IMG/VR virus record: IMGVR_UViG_3300029787_003795
Coordinates: 1 to 20,395 of that record
Source of the DNA: a virus
Length of the DNA: 20,395 bases
Direction: 5' to 3' (one strand)
Part shown: positions 1 to 6,787 of the stretch, one piece after another
Numbering within the stretch: the stretch's first letter is position 1
Layout: every line of letters begins with the position of its first letter
Made by a program: the position numbers and the translations under genes
Notes under the pieces: generated by a model
The model's input: the letters and a program-made list of their open reading frames with translations, nothing else
Told to the model about the DNA's origin: nothing
Database searches by the model: none

Positions 1-2
1 CG

Positions 3-623
3 GTATCTCTGCAAGAAGTGAAACAGTATTTGAGGGTCGAGGACAACACAGACGAGCGTGTCATCAGGCCATTCATAAAAGCTGCCAGGATGTTCGCAGA
101 GCAGCACACGGGCAGAGCTTTAATTTCACAGACTTTCACCATGTTTGTCGACGCGTATGACGACATGAGTGACCCTCTTTGGGAGGGGACCAAGACTGGC
201 CCCTACCTAAATTATTATAAGAATTACATCCAGCTACCGAATCCACCGGTCACCTCAGTCACGTCTGTCAGTACGTTCAACGACGAGGACACAGAAACCA
301 CAATGGCGGCTTCTAGGTATTACGTTGACAATGTCAGAGAGCCAGCGCGTGTCGTATTACGCCAGGGCGAAACATTCCCTACAGCGTTGCGAGTTGCCAA
401 TGCCATCAAGGTGGTCTATGTCGCGGGCTATGCAAACGCTCATTCTGTCCCCGAACCCATACGGATGGCGCTATTGCAGCACATATCTTTTCTATATGAG
501 CAGCGCGGCGACAATATGGATTACCTCAATACCAGGTCAATCCCGCCCATGATTAAAATGCTCCTGCAGCCTTACGTTATTATCGGCGGCATGGGATCAT
601 CAAGTCTGTTGGCGCTTGGCTGA
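3..623 (+). CDS. head-tail connector (gp6/gp8-like), 5'-partial
   Basis: This is probably the neck protein that joins the portal ring to the tail, of the HK97 gp6 / phiE125 gp8 group. The recognisable parts are the N-terminal LQEVKQYLRVEDNTDE segment, typical of this family, the following helix with the ARMFAEQHTGRAL motif, and the C-terminal helix PEPIRMALLQHISFLYEQRG. The frame is open to the left edge: VSLQE precedes the GTG at 18 in frame, and the family motif begins there. The true start therefore lies upstream of the window and GTG 18 is an internal valine. The stop TGA at 621-623 overlaps the ATG of the next gene by one base, which points to translational coupling in a late operon. The family call rests on motif memory and gene order. 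Confidence 0.8.
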   Translation, partial: VSLQEVKQYLRVEDNTDERVIRPFIKAARMFAEQHTGRALISQTFTMFVDAYDDMSDPLWEGTKTGPYLNYYKNYIQLPNPPVTSVTSVSTFNDEDTETTMAASRYYVDNVREPARVVLRQGETFPTALRVANAIKVVYVAGYANAHSVPEPIRMALLQHISFLYEQRGDNMDYLNTRSIPPMIKMLLQPYVIIGGMGSSSLLALG

Positions 624-952
624 TGGCTTCTTCGTTAGGGCGTCTGAGACACCTGGTCAAGTTACAATCTCCAACCAGGACTACTGACACGGGCGGCGGG
701 CAATCAATATCATGGTCTACTTTGGCAGAGCTTTACGCAGACGTAAGACCGAAAAGCGGCAGTGAAGACTTCCAGCATGGACAGCTCCAGGAAAGAACAC
801 AGCACGAAGTCACCATTAGATTCAGATCCGATATCAGCACGGCCTACCGCATCCTTTTTGGCAGCAGGATTTTGAACATCCGACACATCAAAAACGCGGA
901 CGAGCGTGATCGGTTTTTTATATTAACGTGCGAAGAAGGCGTGGCAGCATGA
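623..952 (+). CDS. phage head closure / head-tail adaptor protein
   Basis: This 109-residue protein fits the SPP1 gp16 / HK97 gp7 head-closure family, a small beta-barrel that stacks below the connector to retain packaged DNA. Family-like signals are the N-terminal LGRLRHLVKLQSPT segment, followed by a W..LAELYADVRPKSG stretch and a QHEVTIRFRSDI strand. The start ATG at 623 overlaps the preceding stop, and the stop TGA at 950-952 overlaps the next ATG at 949 (ATGA). Its place between the connector and a gp10-like protein matches siphovirus neck order. The assignment combines the visible motif pattern with synteny. Confidence 0.82.
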   Translation: MASSLGRLRHLVKLQSPTRTTDTGGGQSISWSTLAELYADVRPKSGSEDFQHGQLQERTQHEVTIRFRSDISTAYRILFGSRILNIRHIKNADERDRFFILTCEEGVAA

Positions 953-1371
953 TCGTCAATAAGAACGAATTCTTTCGTAAGATCACGATGCAACTCGGCA
1001 CCATGCCTAAGAAGAATGCAGAGATAGCCTGTTTCAAATCAGCGAACCTGGTGAAAAACACGGCTATGGAAAGCATTATGACTGGCGCGAAGACCGGTCG
1101 CGCATATAAGAAAGGCAGTGTTACCAGGATTGCATCAGCGCCAGGAGAAGCGCCAGCAAATCAAACGGGGGCGCTGGTTGGCTCTCTTAGTGCCAGAGTT
1201 GAGTCACAAGGCACGGTCACCACGGGAATCGCCAGCGCCAGTACGGAATACGCCGCCATGCTGGAGTTTGGCACACAAAAAATGGCCGCTCGTCCTTATA
1301 TGCAGCCAGCGCTAGATAAAAATGCAGCGGCGATCAAGGCGATCTTCATCAAACAGGGCCTGATCTCGTGA
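949..1371 (+). CDS. HK97 gp10-like neck/tail completion protein
   Basis: This 140-residue protein resembles the HK97 gp10 family, involved in joining the tail to the neck. The C-terminal part carries the family-like TEYAAMLEFGTQKMAARPYMQPALDK motif (about residues 95-120): a Y..xLEFGT core followed by ARP(F/Y)..PAL. I place the start at ATG 949, inside the preceding stop (ATGA). An in-frame extension to 928 would add an arginine-rich run read through the end of the previous gene, which is less likely. The stop TGA at 1369-1371 overlaps the GTG start of the next gene. Confidence 0.85.
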   Translation: MIVNKNEFFRKITMQLGTMPKKNAEIACFKSANLVKNTAMESIMTGAKTGRAYKKGSVTRIASAPGEAPANQTGALVGSLSARVESQGTVTTGIASASTEYAAMLEFGTQKMAARPYMQPALDKNAAAIKAIFIKQGLIS

Positions 1372-1775
1372 CTATTGGGCAGTTTGCTTTGCAAGAGCGC
1401 TTATATACGACGCTGAACAGCGACAGTAATTTAACTAGCACACAAGGCGCGGCTGTTTATGACGAGGTGCCAGAGAATGCTTCCTTTCCTTATGTCCAGA
1501 TAGGACGGGAGACGTCTGCAGATTACAGCACCGTAGACGTGACTGGATCAGAGGTCACGATAAATATGGATGTTTGGTCGCAATACAAAGGTAGCAAGGA
1601 GGTTAAGAACCTCATGGACAGGATACATACACTGTTGCATGATAGTAGCCTGAGCGTCACGGGGCATAATCTCATAAATATGAGGTTAGAATTTATTGAC
1701 GTTTTAAGAGACCCAGATGGGATAACGCGGCACGGGATCATGAGGTTTCGTGCGGTCTTATTAGGAACTGCATAG
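1368..1775 (+). CDS. DUF3168-type tail completion/terminator protein
   Basis: This 135-residue protein matches the DUF3168 pattern (HK97 gp11-like tail terminator group). It has an N-terminal QERLYTTLNSDSNL helix, the VYDEVPENASFPYVQIG strand, a WS.YKGSKEVKNLMDRIH segment and a C-terminal GIMRFRAVLLG strand. Such proteins cap the tail tube at the neck end. The GTG start at 1368 overlaps the previous TGA. The position directly before the tail tube gene is the usual one. Confidence 0.85.
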   Translation: MTIGQFALQERLYTTLNSDSNLTSTQGAAVYDEVPENASFPYVQIGRETSADYSTVDVTGSEVTINMDVWSQYKGSKEVKNLMDRIHTLLHDSSLSVTGHNLINMRLEFIDVLRDPDGITRHGIMRFRAVLLGTA

Positions 1776-1784
1776 GAGAAAAAT

Positions 1785-2189
1785 ATGGCAGCACAGAAAG
1801 GATCTGCGGTCTTAATGAAAATCGCAGTAAGCGGATCACAAGTAACCGTGGGCGGATTGAGGTCTTCTTCGATCACCCTCAATGACGAAATGGTCGACAT
1901 CACGAACAAAGACAGCTCCAACAATCGGACCTTATTACCGCAAGGCGGCATCCAAAGCATGACAGTTTCTGGTAGCGGTGTATTCACTGACGCGACTTCT
2001 GAGGTCCAGGTTCGCACAAACTTTGGCGGGGCAGCCCATTCAGCAATGAGCTTTGTGATCCCAGATTTAGGGACGTATTCGGGCAGCTTTCAAATCACGA
2101 GTTTAGAATATGCGGGTGAGTTCAATGGTGAAGCGACATACTCTATAACAGCGGAAAGCTCTGGAGCGATTACGTTTGCCGCTGCATAA
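1785..2189 (+). CDS. major tail tube protein (TP901-1 type)
   Basis: This 134-residue protein is probably the tail tube subunit. It begins AAQKGSAVLMKI and continues with a VGGLRSSSITLNDEMVDITNKDS segment, a pattern characteristic of TP901-1-type tube proteins. It ends in repeated beta strands (YSGSFQITSLEYAGEFNGEATYSIT). It has no added Ig-like domain, so it is the short form of the family. A strong ribosome site (AGGAG at about 1774-1778) precedes ATG 1785, consistent with a highly expressed structural gene. Tail terminator upstream and chaperone/tape measure downstream support the call. Confidence 0.87.
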   Translation: MAAQKGSAVLMKIAVSGSQVTVGGLRSSSITLNDEMVDITNKDSSNNRTLLPQGGIQSMTVSGSGVFTDATSEVQVRTNFGGAAHSAMSFVIPDLGTYSGSFQITSLEYAGEFNGEATYSITAESSGAITFAAA

Positions 2190-2200
2190 GGAGCCAATAA

Positions 2201-2440
2201 ATGCCCTGGAAAGAAGTAACGATCAAGTCTGATAAAAAAGAATTCCCAGCAATGCAGAGGGGGAGTGAAGTGCATTTCCCCAATGTAATGAAGGAAAGCG
2301 CCCAGCTCGTCATTGATGGCAAAAGCCAGAAGGTGGAAAGCTGGGCTATAGACGACCGCGATGACGTGGTCAATGTAATGCTGGCAGATGCTGGCACTAA
2401 GGAGAAGTCAGATGACAAACCCACTGAGGGGTCAGTTTGA
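2201..2440 (+). CDS. small uncharacterised protein of the tail module
   Basis: This 79-residue protein is not recognised. It is charged, with an N-terminal WKEVTIKSDKKEFPA beta segment and an acidic, lysine-containing tail, and has no signal peptide or membrane segment. It starts at ATG 2201 behind an AAGGAG site at about 2187-2192. Its last 29 bases overlap the following chaperone gene, and the chaperone's own AAGGAG ribosome site lies inside this gene's 3' end. Sitting between the tail tube and the assembly chaperone, it may be a tail assembly accessory protein, but that is inference from place only. Confidence 0.7.
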   Translation: MPWKEVTIKSDKKEFPAMQRGSEVHFPNVMKESAQLVIDGKSQKVESWAIDDRDDVVNVMLADAGTKEKSDDKPTEGSV

Positions 2441-2762
2441 GGTAGAGCTTGGCGGTGAGTCTTACAACACGAGGCTAACCATTGATGCTTGCATCAAGGT
2501 AGAGTCCGAAATCGGAATGTCTTTGTTGAAGCTCACACAAAAGATTGCAGACAGTGACGTCAGGATTGATGAAGTCATCATAATTCTCACCCACGCATTA
2601 CGCGGCGGGGGGAACAAGGTGGAGCATAAAGACGTCAAGAAGATCGTCCAAGACGCTGGATTGACGCAAGGCATCATGGCTGTTGCAAACATCCTGACCG
2701 CCACTTTGTCTGATCCAGACCCTGATGAAGATCAAATAAAAAAGGAGGAGGCGGCAGCTTAG
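2412..2762 (+). CDS. tail assembly chaperone (GTA gp10-like, zero-frame product)
   Basis: This 116-residue protein begins TNPLRGQFEVELGGESYNTR. That opening and the following DACIKVESEIGMSL segment fit the family first described in gene transfer agents (GTA-gp10, a tail assembly chaperone domain). It is the functional counterpart of lambda gpG, which coats the tape measure before tube polymerisation. I chose ATG 2412 over the in-frame start at 2388 because AAGGAG at about 2399-2404 is well spaced and the family begins near this methionine. The last codons contain a slippery heptamer at 2738-2744, and the protein ends shortly after at TAG 2760-2762. Confidence 0.85.
   Translation: MTNPLRGQFEVELGGESYNTRLTIDACIKVESEIGMSLLKLTQKIADSDVRIDEVIIILTHALRGGGNKVEHKDVKKIVQDAGLTQGIMAVANILTATLSDPDPDEDQIKKEEAAA
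2738..2744 (+). promoter_or_regulatory. programmed -1 ribosomal frameshift heptamer A_AAA_AAG
   Basis: The zero-frame codons ATA AAA AAG cover 2736-2744, so bases 2738-2744 are exactly A AAA AAG in the X XXY YYZ phase needed for tandem -1 slippage. The same heptamer drives dnaX frameshifting in E. coli. It lies six codons before the chaperone stop. The -1 frame opened by the slip stays open for 71 codons and encodes a chaperone-like extension. A 5-bp hairpin (CGTGG 2772-2776 with CCACG 2785-2789) lies downstream, but 27 bases away, farther than usual, so its role is doubtful. Confidence 0.82.
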
Positions 2763-2959
2763 AAGAAATCCCGTGGCAGCGATACCACGAAATCTGTGTC
2801 GGGATGATAGGCATCAGCCCTATGGAGTTCTGGGAACTGTCGCCGACAGAGGTTTATTCAGCCATCAAAGGGTGGAGCGAATTTAATACATCTGAGTCCG
2901 AACCAGGGCCTATGACGCGGGATGAACTAACAGAGCTTATGGAGCTTTACCCCGACTAA
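2744..2959 (+). CDS. tail assembly chaperone frameshift extension (T-domain, -1 frame)
   Basis: This open frame (71 residues, stop TAA 2957-2959) has no usable start near its beginning; the first ATG, at 2804, would remove the conserved front. It reads GGGGSLEEIPWQRYHEIC, then GMIGISPMEFWELSPTEVYSAIKGW. The FW.LSP.E(V/L)..A core is familiar from the small protein that follows the gp10 chaperone in gene transfer agents and related phages. Slippage at 2738-2744 would join it to the upstream chaperone, giving a 182-residue fusion through a Gly-rich linker, the equivalent of lambda gpGT. It ends one base before the tape measure ATG at 2961, the normal place. The reading frame is seen; the expression mode is inferred. 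Confidence 0.8.
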   Translation, partial: GGGGSLEEIPWQRYHEICVGMIGISPMEFWELSPTEVYSAIKGWSEFNTSESEPGPMTRDELTELMELYPD

Positions 2960-2960
2960 G

Positions 2961-4835
2961 ATGGCAACAACAATTGACGAGCTACTGGTACGGATACGCG
3001 CTGACACTAAGCAGTTAGACGCAGCGCTAGGCCGCATAAAATCCCAGGTCCCACAAGCTTTACCAGAAAGGCCGGTGTCTCGCTTCGGCGCTTCATTGAA
3101 GCGACTGGGTGGTATAGCGGGCGCAGCGGCCACGGCCATCGGGGGTATCGCGGCTGTCAAAATAGCTCAAACAGGAGCTGAGTTTGAAAACCTAAGACTG
3201 TCCCTGGAGACCGTTTTTGGTGGTGCAGAAGCGGCTAACATGGCGTTCGGCAGGATCCAAAGATTTGCTGAAACCAGCCCTTTCCAAATCAAAGATCTGA
3301 CCAAGGCGTTCATTCAACTCAAAACGTCGGGCATTGAGCCAACGGAACAAATGTTGACGACGTTCTCAGATGCCGCGTCTGTCTCAACAAATGCTCTCGA
3401 CACATTTCAGTCCCTAATAAGAATAACGCAGCGATCCGCTGGCGGCGGTCTGGGCCTCGAAGAATTGGAGCAGCTCCAAGAGCGTGGATTGCCAGTGTAC
3501 GACATACTCGAAACCCGTTTGGGTAGGAGTAGGACGCAGCTTTCCGAGCTGGGTAAAACAGCCGAAGGCGCAGCGAAGATCATGGAAGAGCTGGGCAAGG
3601 GCTTGGAAGAGCGATTCGGAGGTACTACTTCCAGGAAAATGGAAACTCTTACTCAGAAGTTTTCGACGTTAGGGGATAACTTCGACAAGCTGGCTGACGC
3701 TATATTCCTTGAAGGCGGTTTTGGTTCAGCGATCAAGACCGTTGTTGACCTAATTTCTGACGCCACTAAAGAATTAGCGATCTTCGTGAAGATGATGTCG
3801 ACTGGTCAGTCCAGAGAATTCGTTGAAGCAACCACATTAGAAGGTCAACGAGCCGCAGCTCAAGCGACACTAGATGAGTTGGAAGCGCGACCGGCATCAG
3901 GAAATGCAAAAAGAGGTGTCAACGCCCTTATTTCCGCGCAGAAAACTTTAATTGATAGCATTGATGATAAAATTGAGGTTAGGGACGCCGAATTAAAACA
4001 AGATCAAACACTACAAGCCTCTCAAGATGCAGCAAAGGCAGCCGCAACAGAGGCCGCTGAAGCTGAAGACGCCGCAACAGAAGCGAGGAAGGACGCACAG
4101 AAAAGTCTTCAGAGTTTGATTGATTCTACGGAAACCCCGTTAGAAGAATACACACGAAAAATCACTGCTCTTAATGCAGAGATCGCGAGGATAGGCGGGG
4201 GTGGGGAATCGCAATTTACCGTCGAGCAACTGCAAGAAACTATCAGGCGGCTGGGCGAAGAGATGGACCCAGTCAAAAAGAAGACAGAAGAAGTTGCCGC
4301 GACATTTGCAGAAACGATGGCACCGGCAATCGCGCAGACAGTCAACGCTTTCACGACGGATTTTGTTAACGCACTGATGGAAGGTGCTAGCGCCCTGGAC
4401 AGCTTCAAAGATCTAGCAAAGAACATCGTGTCACAAATTATTTCGACCTTTTTACAAATGGCGGTTATTAATAAAATTCTTAACGCCATCTTTGGGAAAT
4501 CAGGATTCAACGTTTCTGGTTATTCACCGCTGCCAGAATTGGCGTCAGGCGGATCAGTGAGCGGTAGCCGTCCGGTATTAGTCGGTGAGCGTGGACCAGA
4601 ACTTTTCATTCCGCACAGTGCAGGAAGCATAAAGAACGCGCAGAACACAAGGGGAATGATGGGCGGTGGCGGTGTAGTCATAAATCAAAGCATCAATTTA
4701 TCTACCGGCGTACAAGCAACGGTGAGATCGGAAGTGATGCAGATGTTGCCTATGATCAACGATGTCACGAAGGCCGGAGTTTTAGAGGCGGCATCCCGTG
4801 GCGGTAAATACAGAAGGGGGTTATTAGGTGGTTAA
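2961..4835 (+). CDS. tail tape measure protein
   Basis: This 624-residue protein sets tail length and moves into the host envelope on DNA ejection. It begins MATTIDELLVRIRADTKQLD, the usual opening. A hydrophobic Gly/Ala stretch (residues 50-70) is followed by the tape-measure domain with TGAEFENLRLSLETVFGG and a FAETSPFQIKDLTKAF segment (about 70-140). An Ala/Glu-rich helical region spans about 345-440. The end is lambda-H-like: FKDLAKNIVSQIISTFLQMA, then SGSRPVLVGERGPELFIP and a Gly-rich tail. Using the general rule of about 1.5 angstrom per residue, the tail would be roughly 90-100 nm; that figure is inference. The last 8 bases overlap the next gene. Confidence 0.93.
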   Translation: MATTIDELLVRIRADTKQLDAALGRIKSQVPQALPERPVSRFGASLKRLGGIAGAAATAIGGIAAVKIAQTGAEFENLRLSLETVFGGAEAANMAFGRIQRFAETSPFQIKDLTKAFIQLKTSGIEPTEQMLTTFSDAASVSTNALDTFQSLIRITQRSAGGGLGLEELEQLQERGLPVYDILETRLGRSRTQLSELGKTAEGAAKIMEELGKGLEERFGGTTSRKMETLTQKFSTLGDNFDKLADAIFLEGGFGSAIKTVVDLISDATKELAIFVKMMSTGQSREFVEATTLEGQRAAAQATLDELEARPASGNAKRGVNALISAQKTLIDSIDDKIEVRDAELKQDQTLQASQDAAKAAATEAAEAEDAATEARKDAQKSLQSLIDSTETPLEEYTRKITALNAEIARIGGGGESQFTVEQLQETIRRLGEEMDPVKKKTEEVAATFAETMAPAIAQTVNAFTTDFVNALMEGASALDSFKDLAKNIVSQIISTFLQMAVINKILNAIFGKSGFNVSGYSPLPELASGGSVSGSRPVLVGERGPELFIPHSAGSIKNAQNTRGMMGGGGVVINQSINLSTGVQATVRSEVMQMLPMINDVTKAGVLEAASRGGKYRRGLLGG

Positions 4836-5721
4836 AACCGTGACAATGCCTAGTTCGCCAAACTTTAGGCGCAGCACATTCACTCTTAATCGTGCGATAG
4901 GGGCGACCAGGTCTCCATTCACCGGCAAGACTAGAACGCAGGAGTTTGATTTTGCGGCGTGGTCGGCAGATGTAACCTTACCGCCTATGAATCGCGCCAC
5001 AGCTTCCGCCTGGCAATCGTTCCTATTAGAGCTGAAAGGCACAGCTAATATGTTTTTGTTTAACGATCCCGACGCCAAAACGCCTAGAGGAGCATACGAT
5101 GGAGATTCACTCCAAAGCGACATTCGCGTCAACAGCGGATCTCAAGTAACCTCGGTCACGCTTTCTTTCTCAGGAAGCACAATCACAGCGGGGACAGCAA
5201 TTTTCGATGGCCTAGTTGCTGGAGATTATTTTTTTGTAGATGGGGCGACTAATGGAGACAACAACGGAACGCACAAGATAGCTAGTAAAACTAGCGACAC
5301 TGTGGTTGTCACTTCATCGGTTTTAACAACTGAATCAAATACGGCGTCCTGCACCGTAAAACAAAACGTCAAGGGATCAGAAGGCATTAGCTTAAATGCG
5401 GTTGGCAGTAATACGGGTTCCATTTTGCAGGGTGATTATCTAGCAATTTATGACGGCACTAGTTTGACATCCAACAACCCAGTTCAGTTAGTTATGGCGA
5501 CAGAGGATGCTACGTTGACGGTCGTTAGTGGTTTCCCTGACCGTTACTCACTATCAATACAACCAAAACTAAGGACGGATTTTGCCAACGACAGCAGGGC
5601 GGGGTTTAGTTCTACCTACAACAAATCGCGATTCCGATTATCTGCGAATCCAGTTGAATGGTCCGCAAACGAAACGTCCGTCTATTCCGGCATCTCTTTT
5701 TCTTGCACTGAGGTCATCTAA
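4828..5721 (+). CDS. distal tail / tail-tip protein
   Basis: This 297-residue protein lies just after the tape measure, where phages encode the distal tail protein. The N-terminal third has a FTLNRAIGATRSPFTGKTR segment, then LPPMNRATASAWQSFLLELKG and FLFNDPDAKTPRGAYDG, a pattern common in tail-tip proteins of environmental siphoviruses. The middle (about 90-190) is rich in beta strands and threonine/serine, like an inserted carbohydrate-binding or Ig-like module. The end (SRFRLSANPVEWSANE) returns to the N-terminal style. The GTG start at 4828 is supported by AGGGGG about 8 bases upstream; ATG 4846 is an alternative. The position is firm, the exact family less so. Confidence 0.68.
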   Translation: MVKTVTMPSSPNFRRSTFTLNRAIGATRSPFTGKTRTQEFDFAAWSADVTLPPMNRATASAWQSFLLELKGTANMFLFNDPDAKTPRGAYDGDSLQSDIRVNSGSQVTSVTLSFSGSTITAGTAIFDGLVAGDYFFVDGATNGDNNGTHKIASKTSDTVVVTSSVLTTESNTASCTVKQNVKGSEGISLNAVGSNTGSILQGDYLAIYDGTSLTSNNPVQLVMATEDATLTVVSGFPDRYSLSIQPKLRTDFANDSRAGFSSTYNKSRFRLSANPVEWSANETSVYSGISFSCTEVI

Positions 5722-6368
5722 TGGCAACGCGCCCAGGGATTGATACGTCGATATTGCAGAGACTGGATGACACCCATGTCTTTGTTTTCTTTGCGGTCAA
5801 AGCAGAATTCGACACGTCGACGATAGCGGTGCATTCGTCTATAGGGGACCTGACTATCGGGGGTGTTACTTACGAAGGGGCGGGAACACTTCTTAATGTT
5901 ACGGAAACAACAGAAGACTCCGATCTGAAAAGCGATGGGATCACTATCAGTCTTTCCGGCATGACGCCAGAGGTGCTCAGTTACGCGCTCACAGAGCATT
6001 ATCAAAATAGACCGCTCACAGTCCTTCAAGGTTTTCTGGATGGTGGAGGTTCCAGGGTTACTGGTACGATGACGATCTTCAAAGGCAGAATGCAGAACAT
6101 ATCACTTTCAGATGATCCAGATGGCACGTCCACCGTAGTCGTAAACGCAGAAAATAGATTGATAGATCTAAGAAGACCGTCGAATCTGAGATATACAAAA
6201 GAAAGCCAGGAGTCTATCTCTAGCGGTGACACCGGATTTAATAGAATGCAATCGTTACTAGAAAAGAAAATTGTATGGGGCCACAAAGATCAATCAGATT
6301 CTTTGTCAGACATAGTTGTCGATGAAAACACAGAGGGCGGCAAAGGTGCCGAATATCAGCAAAGATGA
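5721..6368 (+). CDS. tail hub/baseplate-like protein
   Basis: This 215-residue protein sits between the distal tail protein and a peptidase-like gene. It has a beta-rich N-terminus (LDDTHVFVFFAVKAEFD), a GVTYEGAGTLLNVTETTEDSD segment and a GRMQNISLSDDPDGTSTVVVNAENRLIDLRR segment. This pattern resembles the BR0599/DUF2163-type tail protein found at the same locus in gene transfer agents and related phages, which belongs to the hub at the tail tip. The C-terminus is hydrophilic and ends KGAEYQQR. ATG 5721 overlaps the upstream TAA, and the TGA (6366-6368) overlaps the next ATG. Confidence 0.55.
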   Translation: MATRPGIDTSILQRLDDTHVFVFFAVKAEFDTSTIAVHSSIGDLTIGGVTYEGAGTLLNVTETTEDSDLKSDGITISLSGMTPEVLSYALTEHYQNRPLTVLQGFLDGGGSRVTGTMTIFKGRMQNISLSDDPDGTSTVVVNAENRLIDLRRPSNLRYTKESQESISSGDTGFNRMQSLLEKKIVWGHKDQSDSLSDIVVDENTEGGKGAEYQQR

Positions 6369-6787
6369 TCAAGGTTGCAGATTGGCAGATACATCTTCAC
6401 AAGTACCTCAAAGAAAACAGGGATCGTGATTTCAAATGGGGCGATTGGGATTGTTGTGTCTTTGCAGATGGCGCTATCCATTCAATCTCTGGTGTTCATG
6501 TCATACCAGAAGAACTCACGTGGGATAATGAGAGTGCTGCTATGGAATCTATACAAGAATATGGTCGCACATTCGCAAACGCTATAAAGAAAGCGGCAAA
6601 ATTGTCGGGGTTAGAGCCGATTGATAACGCTCAAATAACCGCCGGGGATCTCTGCGTTTATATGAACGACAACGAGGAAGTCTGCGGTATATGCGATGGG
6701 TATGCGCTCGTGAGCCCAGCAGAGCAAGGGTATGCGTTCAATAGGTGCGATACGGTCCGCATAGCGTGGAGAGTGCCGAATGGCTAA
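6365..6787 (+). CDS. DUF6950 / NlpC-P60-like tail protein
   Basis: This 140-residue protein fits the small cysteine-hydrolase-like family often found before the tail-tip gene, where NlpC/P60 peptidases help penetrate peptidoglycan. The signature FKWGDWDCCVFADG (residues 23-36) puts a candidate nucleophile at Cys30 or Cys31. The second half (ITAGDLCVYMNDNEEVCGICDGYALVS) has the beta hairpin of the fold, but I see no obvious catalytic histidine after it; GICDGY sits where a histidine motif would be expected. It may be structural rather than catalytic. It overlaps both neighbours (ATGA at 6365; 8 bases at the end). Confidence 0.7.
   Translation: MIKVADWQIHLHKYLKENRDRDFKWGDWDCCVFADGAIHSISGVHVIPEELTWDNESAAMESIQEYGRTFANAIKKAAKLSGLEPIDNAQITAGDLCVYMNDNEEVCGICDGYALVSPAEQGYAFNRCDTVRIAWRVPNG

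Noticed and set aside
1523-2017. Minus-strand open frame of 164 codons
   Set aside because: It runs across two well-supported tail genes (DUF3168 protein and tail tube) and has no ribosome site or recognisable content.
2772-2789. Hairpin CGTGG/CCACG as a frameshift stimulator
   Set aside because: It is only 5 bp with an 8-base loop and starts 27 bases after the slip site, beyond the usual 5-9. I keep it as a note, not as a feature.
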